From assembly GCA_964520905.1 (NCBI GenBank), contig CAZFQL010000017.1, positions 31,779 to 95,778 of the forward strand: DNA of 64,000 nt. The letters are read 5' to 3'. The notes beneath the pieces are model-generated. The model ran no database searches. It saw only the letters and a list, made by a program, of their open reading frames with translations, and was not told where the DNA came from. The stretch's first letter is position 1; every line of letters begins with the position of its first letter. A program made the translations under genes and the position numbers. Positions 27,982 through 36,688 of the stretch are shown here, piece after piece. The DNA is from JAGVIE01 sp964520905. Lineage in GTDB: Bacteria; Bacteroidota; Ignavibacteria; UBA10030; SZUA-254.

Positions 27982-27999
27982 TTATTATCCTCCGTCTAT

Positions 28000-28043
28000 A
28001 TCTCAATACTCATCTACTCAATTACTCATCTACTTATCTACTC
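28000..28043. repeat. Right arm of inverted repeat around S23 gene A
   Basis: Repeated TACTCA-type units, roughly the reverse complement of 27583-27626. The arm overlaps the 3' end of the DinB-like gene that stops at 28034. Confidence 0.5.
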
Positions 28044-28558
28044 CGAGCTATATTTTCTATCTGTTTCAAGTGGTTCATATCATGACCTGCATAGAGTAAC
28101 AACATTTTCTCGATATTCTCTTTTCCCCGCTCTGAATGAATTCCATATCGTTTCCATCCTCTCGAAGACAATGATTTCAGAAGCTCTACGTTCTCTTTCC
28201 TGATCGCAGTAAACAATGCAAGTTTCTTCTTGCAGTCAGCTTTTTCATAATGAAGATTCTTCGACCATTTGTTTTGGTCGTAGTATTCTATTTTCGAGCC
28301 GGGTTCCGAGATCACTTTACGGAAACGATAACTTAGAACAATCTCTCCATCAGCGAGATGCGCCAGAATTTGGGCTATCGACCATTTTCCTTTCTTCGGC
28401 GGCTTCTGCAATTGATTGTTGTTCAATCCACGAATTGCTTTTGCAATGGCTGAAGGTGTTGATTCAAATACCTCCAGCGGTTCTTTGTCAACCACATAAA
28501 GAAGCAACTGTTTTGCGTACGGATTTTTCTGGAGTGATGCTTTATTAATCTTTTTCAT
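28034..28558 (-). CDS. DinB-family (DinB_2) putative metal-dependent hydrolase
   Basis: 174 residues, a predicted four-helix DinB fold. KGKWSIAQILAHLADGEIVLSYRFRKVI carries the first metal-ligand His; KNVEL-type helices follow, and LLLYAGHDMNHLKQIENI carries the other His pair (H-x3-H). The family includes thiol transferases and uncharacterised hydrolases; the substrate is unknown. It lies 16 bp behind sucC. Its 3' end runs into the inverted-repeat arm of S23 gene A, so its last residues may have been changed by that insertion. Confidence 0.85.
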   Translation of the reverse strand: MKKINKASLQKNPYAKQLLLYVVDKEPLEVFESTPSAIAKAIRGLNNNQLQKPPKKGKWSIAQILAHLADGEIVLSYRFRKVISEPGSKIEYYDQNKWSKNLHYEKADCKKKLALFTAIRKENVELLKSLSSRGWKRYGIHSERGKENIEKMLLLYAGHDMNHLKQIENIARSR

Positions 28559-28574
28559 TTTTTCTTTTTCCTTT

Positions 28575-29738
28575 TTAATTGTTTATTGCCTGAGTAACTT
28601 TTCGTGCCGCATCTTCGAAGCTTGAAGCAACGGAAAAGTTCAAACCTGAGTTAGCAAGTATATCTCTCGCCTCCTCGGCATTCGTTCCATCAAGTCGAAC
28701 GACTACCGGCAGAGTAATATTCACTTGCTTGGCTGCTTCGATAACTCCATTTGCCACGCGATCGCAACGAACGATTCCGCCAAATATATTTATGAGAACT
28801 GCTTTCACATTTTTATCGGAAAGAATAATTTTGAAGCCGTTCGAAACCGTTTCAACATTTGCGCCGCCGCCGACATCGAGAAAGTTTGCCGGTTCACCAC
28901 CAGCAAGTTTGATGATATCCATCGTCGCCATTGCGAGTCCGGCACCATTCACCATACATCCAACATTGCCGTCGAGTTTGATATAATTAAGATTATATTT
29001 CGATGCTTCGATTTCGAGCGGTTCTTCTTCATCAAGATCGCGCATTGCGAGAATATCGGGATGACGGAAGAGTGCATTATCATCGAAGTTCATCTTCGCA
29101 TCGAGCGCTATTACATTTCCATCTGTGGTGATGACTAATGGATTTATTTCTGCAAGCGATGCATCTGATTCTTCGTAGGCACGATAAAGTGCCATCAGAA
29201 ATTTTACTGCGTTCTTCAAGGTATCACCTGATAAACCTAATCCAAATGCCAACTTTCGCGCCTGAAAATCTTTGAAACCGATAGACGGATTGATAGTCTC
29301 CTTCAATATTTTCTCCGGTGATTCAGCGGCAACTTTCTCAATTTCAACGCCACCTTCGGTCGATGCCATAACGACATTTTGAGATTTAGCACGATCGAGC
29401 GTTATTCCGACATACAATTCTTTTGCAATTGAAATACCTTGTTCAATAAGAAGTCGTTTTACAATTTTTCCTTCCGGTCCGGTTTGATGAGTAACGAGTC
29501 TCATTCCCAAAATATGAGATGCAAACTGGCGAACTTCATCCAAACTTTTGGCAATTTTCACACCGCCGCCTTTGCCACGACCGCCGGCATGGATTTGTGC
29601 TTTCACAACCCACACGTTTCCGCCGATGCTTTGAGCCACTTTCACTGCCTCATCGACGGAGAAAGCAACTCCGCCTTGTGGAATAGCCACACCAAATTTC
29701 TTTAATATTTCTTTTCCTTGATATTCATGTATTTTCAT
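28575..29738 (-). CDS. sucC: Succinate-CoA ligase (ADP-forming) subunit beta
   Basis: 387 residues. MKIHEYQGKEILKKFGV, VVKAQIHAGGRGKGGGVK (ATP-grasp), EINPLVIT, ALDAKMNFDDNALFRH, GNVGCMVNGAGLAMATMD and INIFGGIVRCD are all diagnostic. It forms succinate and ATP from succinyl-CoA in the TCA cycle. sucD is not adjacent, so the alpha subunit must be encoded elsewhere. GGAG precedes the ATG. Confidence 0.98.
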   Translation of the reverse strand: MKIHEYQGKEILKKFGVAIPQGGVAFSVDEAVKVAQSIGGNVWVVKAQIHAGGRGKGGGVKIAKSLDEVRQFASHILGMRLVTHQTGPEGKIVKRLLIEQGISIAKELYVGITLDRAKSQNVVMASTEGGVEIEKVAAESPEKILKETINPSIGFKDFQARKLAFGLGLSGDTLKNAVKFLMALYRAYEESDASLAEINPLVITTDGNVIALDAKMNFDDNALFRHPDILAMRDLDEEEPLEIEASKYNLNYIKLDGNVGCMVNGAGLAMATMDIIKLAGGEPANFLDVGGGANVETVSNGFKIILSDKNVKAVLINIFGGIVRCDRVANGVIEAAKQVNITLPVVVRLDGTNAEEARDILANSGLNFSVASSFEDAARKVTQAINN

Positions 29739-29813
29739 TCTATACTCCGGTTAATAAACTATAGTATTTTTCTGGTCGGTTAGTATTTATTTACAAAGAT
29801 AATGCTTTACTAA

Positions 29814-29852
29814 AAAGTATTTGAGTCGTTAAGTAATTGAGTAGTTGAGTAT
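29814..29852. repeat. Left arm of strong inverted repeat around S23 gene B
   Basis: A 39-base arm of GAGTAGTTGAGTAT-type sequence. Its reverse complement matches 30230-30267 at about 34 of 39 positions. It lies 3 bp beyond the stop of the S23 gene. Confidence 0.8.
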
Positions 29853-29855
29853 CGT

Positions 29856-30212
29856 TTATGTTCGTTGCAAACTTTTTTGTAACCCATCGAGCATAGCAAT
29901 TATTTCATTGACTGCCTTTAAGATTCCTGAATACGATGGTGCGATGAGAAATCCATTTTCGAGCGCTATATCACAACAGCCAATGCACTCAAAACCTGAT
30001 CGGATTGAATAATCAAGAAAACGAGAGAATCCCTTTTTTGAGCTATTGCCTGCACCCTCAGCAATATTCAATACGATTGAATCTGCTGCATGTTTGAATT
30101 GTACACTTAAAACGAACATTTCATCCTTTGGAAAACTTTTTGTAGTCTTTCGTACTAACTTTGTAAATAAGAGCGCTTTTTGATATACCTTCAATTCAGA
30201 AAACTTGTGCAT
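29856..30212 (-). CDS. Four-helix-bundle protein, S23/23S-IVS family (copy B)
   Basis: 118 residues from the ATG at 30212: an AAGGA ribosome site lies 6 bases upstream of it, whereas it would abut the other ATG at 30218. The protein begins MHKFSELKVYQKALLFTKLV and has FKHAADSIVLNIAEGAGNSSKKGFSRFLDYSIRSGFECIGCCDIALENG, the S23 signature. It is a paralogue of copy A. It lies between pruA and sucC and is enclosed by a 39-bp inverted repeat, so the coding region would sit in the loop of a long RNA hairpin, as intervening sequences do in 23S rRNA. Confidence 0.9.
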   Translation of the reverse strand: MHKFSELKVYQKALLFTKLVRKTTKSFPKDEMFVLSVQFKHAADSIVLNIAEGAGNSSKKGFSRFLDYSIRSGFECIGCCDIALENGFLIAPSYSGILKAVNEIIAMLDGLQKSLQRT

Positions 30213-30229
30213 AAGCATTCCTTCTATAT

Positions 30230-30267
30230 ATACTCAACTACTCATCTACTTAGTACTCAACTACTTT
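30230..30267. repeat. Right arm of strong inverted repeat around S23 gene B
   Basis: A 38-base arm, the reverse complement of 29814-29852 with about five differences. Its distal end reaches into the 3' end of pruA (stop at 30261). Confidence 0.8.
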
Positions 30268-31817
30268 ATTTTCGTTGCAATCGATTTTGCCTGTGTGAAC
30301 AGCAACAGATAATCCTGTCCGCCAGCTTTGGAATCCGTGCCGCTCATATTGAAACCGCCGAACGGATGCGCGCCAACCATAGCACCTGTGCATTTACGAT
30401 TCAAGTACAGATTCCCGCAGTAGAATTCTTTCTTCGCCTGATCGAGTTTCTTCTTGTTCTTTGAGTAAACTGCGCCTGTTAAACCATATTCTGTGTTGTT
30501 AGCAATTTCCAACGCATGATCAAAATTCTCTGCCTTTATTACAGCAAGGACGGGACCAAAAATTTCTTCCTGTGAAATCGTCGCTTTCGGATTAACATCA
30601 GCAATGATAGTAGGTTTCAAAAAATAACCATCACCCGGTGCAAGGTTGCCGCCTATTATAAGTCGACCCCCTTCTTTTTGTGCAGTCTGAATATATTCTA
30701 ACATTTTTTCCATCGAGCCCTTGTTAATAACAGGACCCATATAGTTGCTTAAGTCTTTCGATGAACCGACGGTAATCGTCTCGGCTTTTTGTTTCAGCAT
30801 TTCAACAAACTTATCGTACACCTTCTTGTCAACAATTACACGTGAGCAGGCAGAACATTTTTGTCCTTGGAACCCAAACGCGGCAACTGTAACACCCGCA
30901 GCCGCTTCTTCAAGATTTGTTTCGCTATCGATGATAATGGAATCCTTCCCGCCCATTTCTGCAACTACACGCTTCAGCCAGATTTGACCGGGTTGTACCT
31001 TTGCAGCTTCAACGTTTATGTGGATACCAACTTCCTTCGAGCCGGTAAATGCAATGAATCGAATCTTGGGATGTTTAACCAAAGTATCTCCAACCGAACC
31101 ACCAGGACCAGCCACAAAATTTATTACGCCTGCCGGCAGCTTCGCTTCTTGCATTACCTCCATGAATTTGTAACCGATGAGAGGTGAATCGCTTGATGGT
31201 TTCAGCACTACAGTATTACCAGCAACGACTGCCGCAGTTGCCATTCCGGTAAGAATTGCCATCGGAAAATTCCAGGGTGGCACAACTAAGCCGACACCGA
31301 GCGGAATATATTGAAGCTCGTCCCTCTCACCCAGGAGCTGAACTGCGGTTTTTGCTTTTGCATAACGCAGCATTTCTCTTGCGTAGAATTCGAGGAAGTC
31401 GATTGCCTCGGCGGTATCGCCATCTGCTTCGGGCCATGTTTTGCCGACTTCAAGTATCATAGTCGCATTAATTTCGAACCGGCGCTTGCGCATTATCTTT
31501 GCCGCTTTGAAAAGATACTGCGCCCTTTTTGCAGGTGGAACCCAGCGCCACTCTTCGAATTTCTTCAGAGCAACATCCAATGCCTTGAGTGCGTCGTCGG
31601 CAGTTCCTTTCTGGAACACTCCGACAATTTGATTTGGATTGGACGGATTGAGAGAATTAAATTTTGCGCTCGAAAATACTTTCTCTCCTCCGATAATGTT
31701 CGGATATTCTTTACCGAACTGCGATTCTAATTTTGCAATCGCTTGTTCTTGTTTTTTCCGATTAGCCGGCTTCGACCAATCAGTGTATGGTTCGTTTTTA
31801 AATTTTGGGATTGACAT
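30261..31817 (-). CDS. pruA: L-glutamate gamma-semialdehyde dehydrogenase
   Basis: 518 residues, an aldehyde dehydrogenase of the single-domain RocA/PruA type. Marks are VVPPWNFPMAILTGM, IRFIAFTGSKEVG, the catalytic Glu in VVAEMGGKDSIIID, the catalytic Cys in FQGQKCSACSRVIVD, and EEIFGPVLAVIKA. It oxidises P5C/glutamate semialdehyde to glutamate in proline breakdown. A strong AAGGAG lies 7 bases before the ATG. No proline dehydrogenase gene is adjacent. Confidence 0.95.
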   Translation of the reverse strand: MSIPKFKNEPYTDWSKPANRKKQEQAIAKLESQFGKEYPNIIGGEKVFSSAKFNSLNPSNPNQIVGVFQKGTADDALKALDVALKKFEEWRWVPPAKRAQYLFKAAKIMRKRRFEINATMILEVGKTWPEADGDTAEAIDFLEFYAREMLRYAKAKTAVQLLGERDELQYIPLGVGLVVPPWNFPMAILTGMATAAVVAGNTVVLKPSSDSPLIGYKFMEVMQEAKLPAGVINFVAGPGGSVGDTLVKHPKIRFIAFTGSKEVGIHINVEAAKVQPGQIWLKRVVAEMGGKDSIIIDSETNLEEAAAGVTVAAFGFQGQKCSACSRVIVDKKVYDKFVEMLKQKAETITVGSSKDLSNYMGPVINKGSMEKMLEYIQTAQKEGGRLIIGGNLAPGDGYFLKPTIIADVNPKATISQEEIFGPVLAVIKAENFDHALEIANNTEYGLTGAVYSKNKKKLDQAKKEFYCGNLYLNRKCTGAMVGAHPFGGFNMSGTDSKAGGQDYLLLFTQAKSIATKIK

Positions 31818-31838
31818 ATTTACTCCTTATTAAATCAT

Positions 31839-31899
31839 CTCAGCGATCTCTGCGCCTCTGCGTTGAATATATCACCGCTGAGACGCTGAGTACACAGAG
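31839..31899. repeat. Dispersed imperfect palindrome, copy 1 (5' end of pruA side)
   Basis: A 61-bp imperfect palindrome built on CTCTGCG/CGCTGAG words, with arms of about 30 bases. The same plan recurs at 32299-32408, 35396-35430 and 62410-62472. It lies just past the 3' end of the GxxExxY gene. Confidence 0.75.
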
Positions 31900-31903
31900 T
31901 TAA

Positions 31904-32290
31904 TTATTCTGGTTTATAGTTATTCACAATTCGTTTTATTCCATCTTTTAAAACTGGTACATTGAAGTTGATTAATAGTCCAACCTGTTTATCCAACAAA
32001 CGAAGATACGTCAACACTTGAGCAAGATAAATTGGATTTATTTCATCGACTGATTTTAATTCGACTATAATTTGATTCTCAACCAAAAAGTCAAGCCGAT
32101 AACCGCATTCTAATTTTAAATCTTTATAAATAATCGGTAGTGGTTTTTGTCGTTCGAAATTTATTCCTCGAAGCTCAAACTCTCTTGCTAAACATTCTTC
32201 ATATGATGATTCAAGTAAACCGGGACCAAGGACACGATGAACCTCAATTGCTGAACCTATAATCTTTTCAGTTATCTCGTTTAATTTCAT
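31904..32290 (-). CDS. GxxExxY protein
   Basis: 128 residues from the ATG at 32290 (MKLNEITEKIIGSAIEVHRVLGPG); an upstream start at 32305 would add five residues. GLLESSYEECL gives the family name. The remainder has the look of a small PD-(D/E)XK-like fold: CGYRLDFLVENQIIVELKSV (D...ExK) and YLAQVLTYLRLL. The family is widespread between genes in Bacteroidota and other phyla; its function is unknown. Dispersed palindromes bracket it on both sides, suggesting it moves with them. Confidence 0.88.
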   Translation of the reverse strand: MKLNEITEKIIGSAIEVHRVLGPGLLESSYEECLAREFELRGINFERQKPLPIIYKDLKLECGYRLDFLVENQIIVELKSVDEINPIYLAQVLTYLRLLDKQVGLLINFNVPVLKDGIKRIVNNYKPE

Positions 32291-32298
32291 ATAAGAAT

Positions 32299-32408
32299 CT
32301 CTCACCGCGGAGACGCCCGCGGGCAGGCTGAGATCACAGAGTAGTTTTTTCTCCGCGTTCTCTGCCTGCCCGCCGCTACGCTTTGGCAGGCGGGCGCCTC
32401 TGTTGTGA
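32299..32408. repeat. Dispersed imperfect palindrome, copy 2, with nested GC-rich hairpin
   Basis: The outer arms match copy 1 (TCACCGCGGAGACG... and ...GCCTCTGTTGTGA). Nested inside at 32364-32391 is a hairpin with stem GCCTGCC/GGCAGGC, and a partial copy of that unit lies at 32316-32328. This looks like one repeat inserted into another. Confidence 0.7.
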
Positions 32409-32410
32409 AT

Positions 32411-35332
32411 CTATCTAAGCGCTTTTATTACAGCATCATGCACTTTTGGTCGAATTTGCATGATTTTGGAATTATTTCGCGTCGGATAAACACGATTGGT
32501 CAGTAATATAACAAAAATATTTTTCTCCGGCTCAACCCAAACAGATGTTCCGGTGAAGCCGGTATGCCCGAAAGATTTTTCTCCGAACAGCGAGCCGGCT
32601 GAGCTGTATCCGTTCATCGTTTTCGTGTCCCATCCAAGAGCACGCGTGCTATGTTTGCCCTGTCGTATTGTAAAATATTTTATTGTCTCAGTTTTTAAGT
32701 ATTGCTTACCACCGTAGCTTCCACCGTTCACTATCATCTGAAGAAAGATGGCAAGATCGGATGCGGTTGAGAAGAGACCCGCATGTCCGGAGACACCGCC
32801 AAGTGCGAATGCATTCTCGTCATGAGCTTCTCCCTGGATCAATCGCTTTCGGTAAATAGAATCATATTCAGTCGGTGCAATCATTTTCCATATGGATGAT
32901 TGAGGATTGAAAATGGATGATGTCATACCGAGCGGTTTAAAGAAAACCGAATCTACATATTTATCAAGCATAACACCTGAAATCTTTTCAACAATCTTTC
33001 CAAGAAGAATAAAATCGAAATCGCTGTAGACGGTTGAATCACCAGGTGTATAAACCATTTCAGTCTGATAAATCGAATCCAGAACTTCCTGCGGCGATTT
33101 GCACGTCAGATATAATCTTTTAAACGCGGGTAGTCCGCCGTTATGCAGAAGTAGATTTCTAATTGTTATTTTTTCTTTGCCTTTATTTCCAAACTCCGGA
33201 ATATATTTCATCACCGAATCATCAAGTTGAATCTTTTCTTCATCATACAACTTCATAATGGCTGATGTTGTAGCAACGACTTTCGTGAGCGAAGCAATAT
33301 CAAACTTAGTTTCATTATTGATTGCAGGACTATTCTCACTATAGGTTTGTTTCCCAAATGATTTATTAAGAACAATCGCACCATCTTTAGCAACAGCCAA
33401 TTGAACGCCGGGAAAAGCCGAATCGGTTATCGCCTTTGTTATTATTGAATCAAGAAGCGCAAGACTGTCCGGATCAAAACCAACATATTCCGGGAGATCG
33501 TACCTGAGTATCGATTGCGGCATTATAATTCCACTGCCGAAATCGAACAACGCGGGAATTGTAACGGGCAATCGTCCTCTTGTTGGTATCTCGCCGAATA
33601 AAACTTCGACGGCGGCATCAACCGAGGGTTCTGCATCCGAATATGCACACAGATATGCGCTGGCGTTTGGAAAAGTGCTGAGGATATACGGACTTCCTAA
33701 CGCAACAAGAATCGTTTTCTTATTCAAACTAATCAGACGATTAATTGCTCCAACGATATTATCCGATAATCCCAATTTGCCTGAGCGTGCTTTTGAATAG
33801 ATAGGAATAACTATGACATCACTTTCCCCCGCTCGTTTAATTATAGAATCAATCGCCATAGCGTTCGTTGAAGGATCAACGCGGAGTGATGTAATATTTT
33901 TATTACGCTGACGAAGTTGATTTACGAAATAATCGCCCGCACGCTCGTTTAGAAGAGACGTGGCTGGGCGATGCACTTCTGTTCTATACCCCTCGGTATC
34001 AGTAACGATTACGTTTAATATTTTCTTATTATTATATAGAGGAAGTACAGTGTCATTTTTCAAAAGTGTTATAGACGCACGTGCGATCTCTTTTGCGAGC
34101 CGAAGATTATCGGGTGAAGCGACTATATTTGAAATCGAATCAACATCGACACGATTATTATCATCGAGACCAGCCCATTGTTTAAGACTTAAAATTTTCC
34201 GAACTGAGTGATTTAGCCGCTCTTCAGAGATTCGTCCAATACGAACCGCATTTACAATTGCACGAATTGCAGCTTCGACATCGGTAGGTAAGAGAATCAT
34301 ATCAGTGCCCGCTTCTACCGTTAGCACAGCAGCCGAATCCGACCTAAACGTGTTTGAGATTGCACCCATCTCTAATGCATCGGTAACAATTAATCCATCG
34401 AAACCAAGCTCTTCTTGAAGCAATTTTGTTTGTACATTTCTTGAGAGCGACGATGGTAATCCGCGCTTCGGTTCGATTGCGCGAACATCTAAATGTGCCG
34501 TCATAATTGAGAATACACCATTTTGTATAACACGTCTGAATGGAAATAATTCTATGCTGTCCATGCGCGCACGTGAGATATCAATTACAGGTAAATCAAT
34601 ATGCGAATCAATACGAGTATCGCCATGACCGGGGAAATGTTTTGCTGTTGCGATTACTTTCCCCGACTGCAAGCCGTGCATAAACGCCGAACCCATATCG
34701 GCAACAAGTTTCGGCTTCTCACCAAATGACCGCGTGTTTATAACAGGATTATCAGGATTATTATTCACATCAACCACCGGTGCAAAGACTTGATGAATGC
34801 CGATTGCGCGGGCTTCGTCGGCAATCGCTTTTCCCATTCTGAATGAAAGCATAGTATCGCGTGTAGCTCCAATAGCCATCGCTTCGGGGAAACGAGTTGT
34901 TCTCCTCAATCTCATTGCAGCGCCCCACTCGAAGTCAGATGATATTAGTAATGGGACTTTCGACATACTCTGAAGACGGTTAAGCAGAACCGCAGTTGTA
35001 TGTATATCTCCCTGAAACACGCACACACCGCCGACTTTCAATTCTTTCACTTGTCTCATCAACTTTTGGAAATGTTCACTTTCATCATTCATGAAGTAAC
35101 CAAAAGCACGCACGCTAATCATCTGAGCAACTTTTTCCTCAAGCGACATCTCTCCGAGCCGATCTTCAACCCAATCTGTTGGTGTCTCGACAATTTTTTC
35201 CACATCGGCTGAGTCTGAAGGTATGGTAGATTCTTCAGCAGAGATAATTTTTTTAGATGGCGCACACCCCTGGGTTAAACATAGAAAAGGAAAAAGGATA
35301 AATGCTATGAGTATTATGTTGAAAGATTTCAT
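32411..35332 (-). CDS. Lipoprotein: GH3 beta-N-acetylhexosaminidase fused to serine beta-lactamase-like domain
   Basis: 973 residues. The signal MKSFNIILIAFILFPFLCLTQGC ends in a lipobox Cys, so it is probably anchored in a membrane facing the periplasm. GH3/NagZ part (about 50-600): AKHFPGHGDTRIDSHIDLPVI and the nucleophile Asp in VTDALEMGAI, followed by the second alpha/beta domain. Beta-lactamase-like part (about 620-965): SxxK in DIASLTKVVATTSAI, YSD in VYSDFDFILLG, and FGHTGFTGTSVWVEP (HTG in the KTG position). This fusion is known in Bacteroidota and suggests cutting of GlcNAc from muropeptides plus a peptidase or esterase activity. The GlcNAc-kinase-like gene lies next upstream. Confidence 0.93.
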   Translation of the reverse strand: MKSFNIILIAFILFPFLCLTQGCAPSKKIISAEESTIPSDSADVEKIVETPTDWVEDRLGEMSLEEKVAQMISVRAFGYFMNDESEHFQKLMRQVKELKVGGVCVFQGDIHTTAVLLNRLQSMSKVPLLISSDFEWGAAMRLRRTTRFPEAMAIGATRDTMLSFRMGKAIADEARAIGIHQVFAPVVDVNNNPDNPVINTRSFGEKPKLVADMGSAFMHGLQSGKVIATAKHFPGHGDTRIDSHIDLPVIDISRARMDSIELFPFRRVIQNGVFSIMTAHLDVRAIEPKRGLPSSLSRNVQTKLLQEELGFDGLIVTDALEMGAISNTFRSDSAAVLTVEAGTDMILLPTDVEAAIRAIVNAVRIGRISEERLNHSVRKILSLKQWAGLDDNNRVDVDSISNIVASPDNLRLAKEIARASITLLKNDTVLPLYNNKKILNVIVTDTEGYRTEVHRPATSLLNERAGDYFVNQLRQRNKNITSLRVDPSTNAMAIDSIIKRAGESDVIVIPIYSKARSGKLGLSDNIVGAINRLISLNKKTILVALGSPYILSTFPNASAYLCAYSDAEPSVDAAVEVLFGEIPTRGRLPVTIPALFDFGSGIIMPQSILRYDLPEYVGFDPDSLALLDSIITKAITDSAFPGVQLAVAKDGAIVLNKSFGKQTYSENSPAINNETKFDIASLTKVVATTSAIMKLYDEEKIQLDDSVMKYIPEFGNKGKEKITIRNLLLHNGGLPAFKRLYLTCKSPQEVLDSIYQTEMVYTPGDSTVYSDFDFILLGKIVEKISGVMLDKYVDSVFFKPLGMTSSIFNPQSSIWKMIAPTEYDSIYRKRLIQGEAHDENAFALGGVSGHAGLFSTASDLAIFLQMIVNGGSYGGKQYLKTETIKYFTIRQGKHSTRALGWDTKTMNGYSSAGSLFGEKSFGHTGFTGTSVWVEPEKNIFVILLTNRVYPTRNNSKIMQIRPKVHDAVIKALR

Positions 35333-35395
35333 CGTGGATGATTAATTTTGAAAATACATTCAATTTTAAGGAAAAAAGGAGTGGAAAGCAAGAAA

Positions 35396-35430
35396 TTCAC
35401 CACTGAGGTACTTTGGACCTCTGCGGTGAA
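35396..35430. repeat. Hairpin related to the dispersed palindrome family
   Basis: The arms TTCACCACTGAGGT and ACCTCTGCGGTGAA pair with two mismatches around a 7-base loop. It sits 6 bp past the stop of the kinase gene, so it may also serve as its terminator. Confidence 0.6.
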
Positions 35431-35435
35431 AAAAA

Positions 35436-36371
35436 TTAACGGAATGCATTCAGTCCGATTATTGCGGCGCCGAATGCGGAGGAAAATTTTGGTTTCTGCA
35501 CAACGATATTCGGCAGTGAACTGATAATTTTTTCTTTAACAATTTTCGAATATGGATTCTCAGATTCGAGGAGTCCGCCCATCAGCGCGACCGGCAGTTT
35601 CTTTTTTGGTCTTACCTGCATAATCAGCACGCGGACCAATTCGGCTAACTCTGTAGCGTTCTTCAGAAGTATCATATGGGCAACCCTATCGCGTTCAACC
35701 ACCGCCTCAAATACTTTCGGCGTGAACGAAGCGATATCGACTTTCTCATGATAAATCTTCGCGATCAGTTCATCGTGCGAAGAGATATCGTAATGAGCGA
35801 ACGCTTTTTTGGTTAACTCGGTTTTCTCGCCCCGTCCATCGGACTGGCGCATAACGGCGCCGAGCGCATCCTTGGCGATATTATATCCGCTGCCTTCGTC
35901 GCCGATAATTTTTCCCCAGCCGCCCGAACGCAAAAGTTTTCCATCCTCGGTGCGGTAAAGCGCAATCGATCCTGTCCCCGCGATGACTACCACTCCCGGC
36001 TCGCCTGCAAAAGCGGCTTCGAGAGCGATCCGCGCATCGGTTTCAATAGTGATATTCTTGAGAGGGAATTTTTTTCTAAGACTTAACGCGCGAAGCGTAT
36101 CGCTCAGCTCGGCTCGATCGGAAGCTCTGCCGGCGCCTGCTATCCCCATAACAACGCTTTGCAAATTCTCGTGCTCACACTCCGCTTTCTTACAACACTC
36201 GCGGATAAGATCGAAGAGAGATGCCGCCACCAGCTTGACGCCGAAGGTTTGTATTTGGGAAGGACCGCCGCTGCACTCCGTGAAAACGGCTCCGTCCTGT
36301 CCGACTATCAAGGCGTTGGTTTTTGTACCGCCGCCGTCTATACCAATCACATATCGTCTTTGTGGGCTCAC
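35436..36371 (-). CDS. N-acetylglucosamine kinase-like protein (BadF/BadG ATPase family)
   Basis: 311 residues. The phosphate-1 loop is GIDGGGTKTNALIVGQDG; the second ATPase motif is VVIAGTGSIALYR, followed by GGWGKIIGDEGSGYNIAKDALG and, near the C-terminus, VALMGGLLESENPY. This fits BadF-type sugar kinases such as GlcNAc/glucosamine kinase. With the GH3 lipoprotein 104 bp downstream on the same strand it would phosphorylate freed GlcNAc in the cytoplasm. Substrate choice is inferred from context. Confidence 0.88.
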   Translation of the reverse strand: MSPQRRYVIGIDGGGTKTNALIVGQDGAVFTECSGGPSQIQTFGVKLVAASLFDLIRECCKKAECEHENLQSVVMGIAGAGRASDRAELSDTLRALSLRKKFPLKNITIETDARIALEAAFAGEPGVVVIAGTGSIALYRTEDGKLLRSGGWGKIIGDEGSGYNIAKDALGAVMRQSDGRGEKTELTKKAFAHYDISSHDELIAKIYHEKVDIASFTPKVFEAVVERDRVAHMILLKNATELAELVRVLIMQVRPKKKLPVALMGGLLESENPYSKIVKEKIISSLPNIVVQKPKFSSAFGAAIIGLNAFR

Positions 36372-36688
36372 CGAAATCTAATAATGCTGAAACTCATCTA
36401 TTTTCTCTATTTTTTACTGTAGCAAAGTATCAAAAAAGGGTATGAGAAGCAAGATTGGCTGTGACGAATCTGATCCGGCAGATGACACCGACATATTTTT
36501 TGATAAGCATTTTTGACATATAAGTTTGACCTTAAACCGTACATTTACTAAATTGGACGCAAGGGAAAATTGGTAAGGGGTACTTTGCAATGTGTGGAAA
36601 GGTTTTGTATATTTTGAAAGTTATTGGTATGACTATTAAGCCGTTGTTTGTAAAGGAAGATTGATAACTATTACATATGGAGGTCGTC
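36372..36688 (+). other. 317-bp intergenic region at the left edge of the small-gene island
   Basis: No gene recognised. It holds the switch from minus-strand housekeeping genes to the plus-strand island, and near its right end a promoter-like element at 36584-36616 that is repeated at 38866-38898. Confidence 0.5.
36584..36616 (+). promoter_or_regulatory. Repeated promoter-like element, copy 1
   Basis: TTTG (36584-36587), 20 bases, then TATATTTTG (36608-36616), resembling the Bacteroidota TTTG/TAnnTTTG promoter with an extra base. A block of 23 bases around 36598-36620 is identical at 38880-38902. It lies about 70 bp before the lipoprotein ATG. Confidence 0.5.

Noticed and set aside
29861..30280. 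10-base direct repeat TTCGTTGCAA near both ends of S23 unit B as a target-site duplication
   Set aside because: One copy is inside and the other outside the inverted-repeat arms, and both lie in or next to coding sequence, so the geometry does not fit a duplication.
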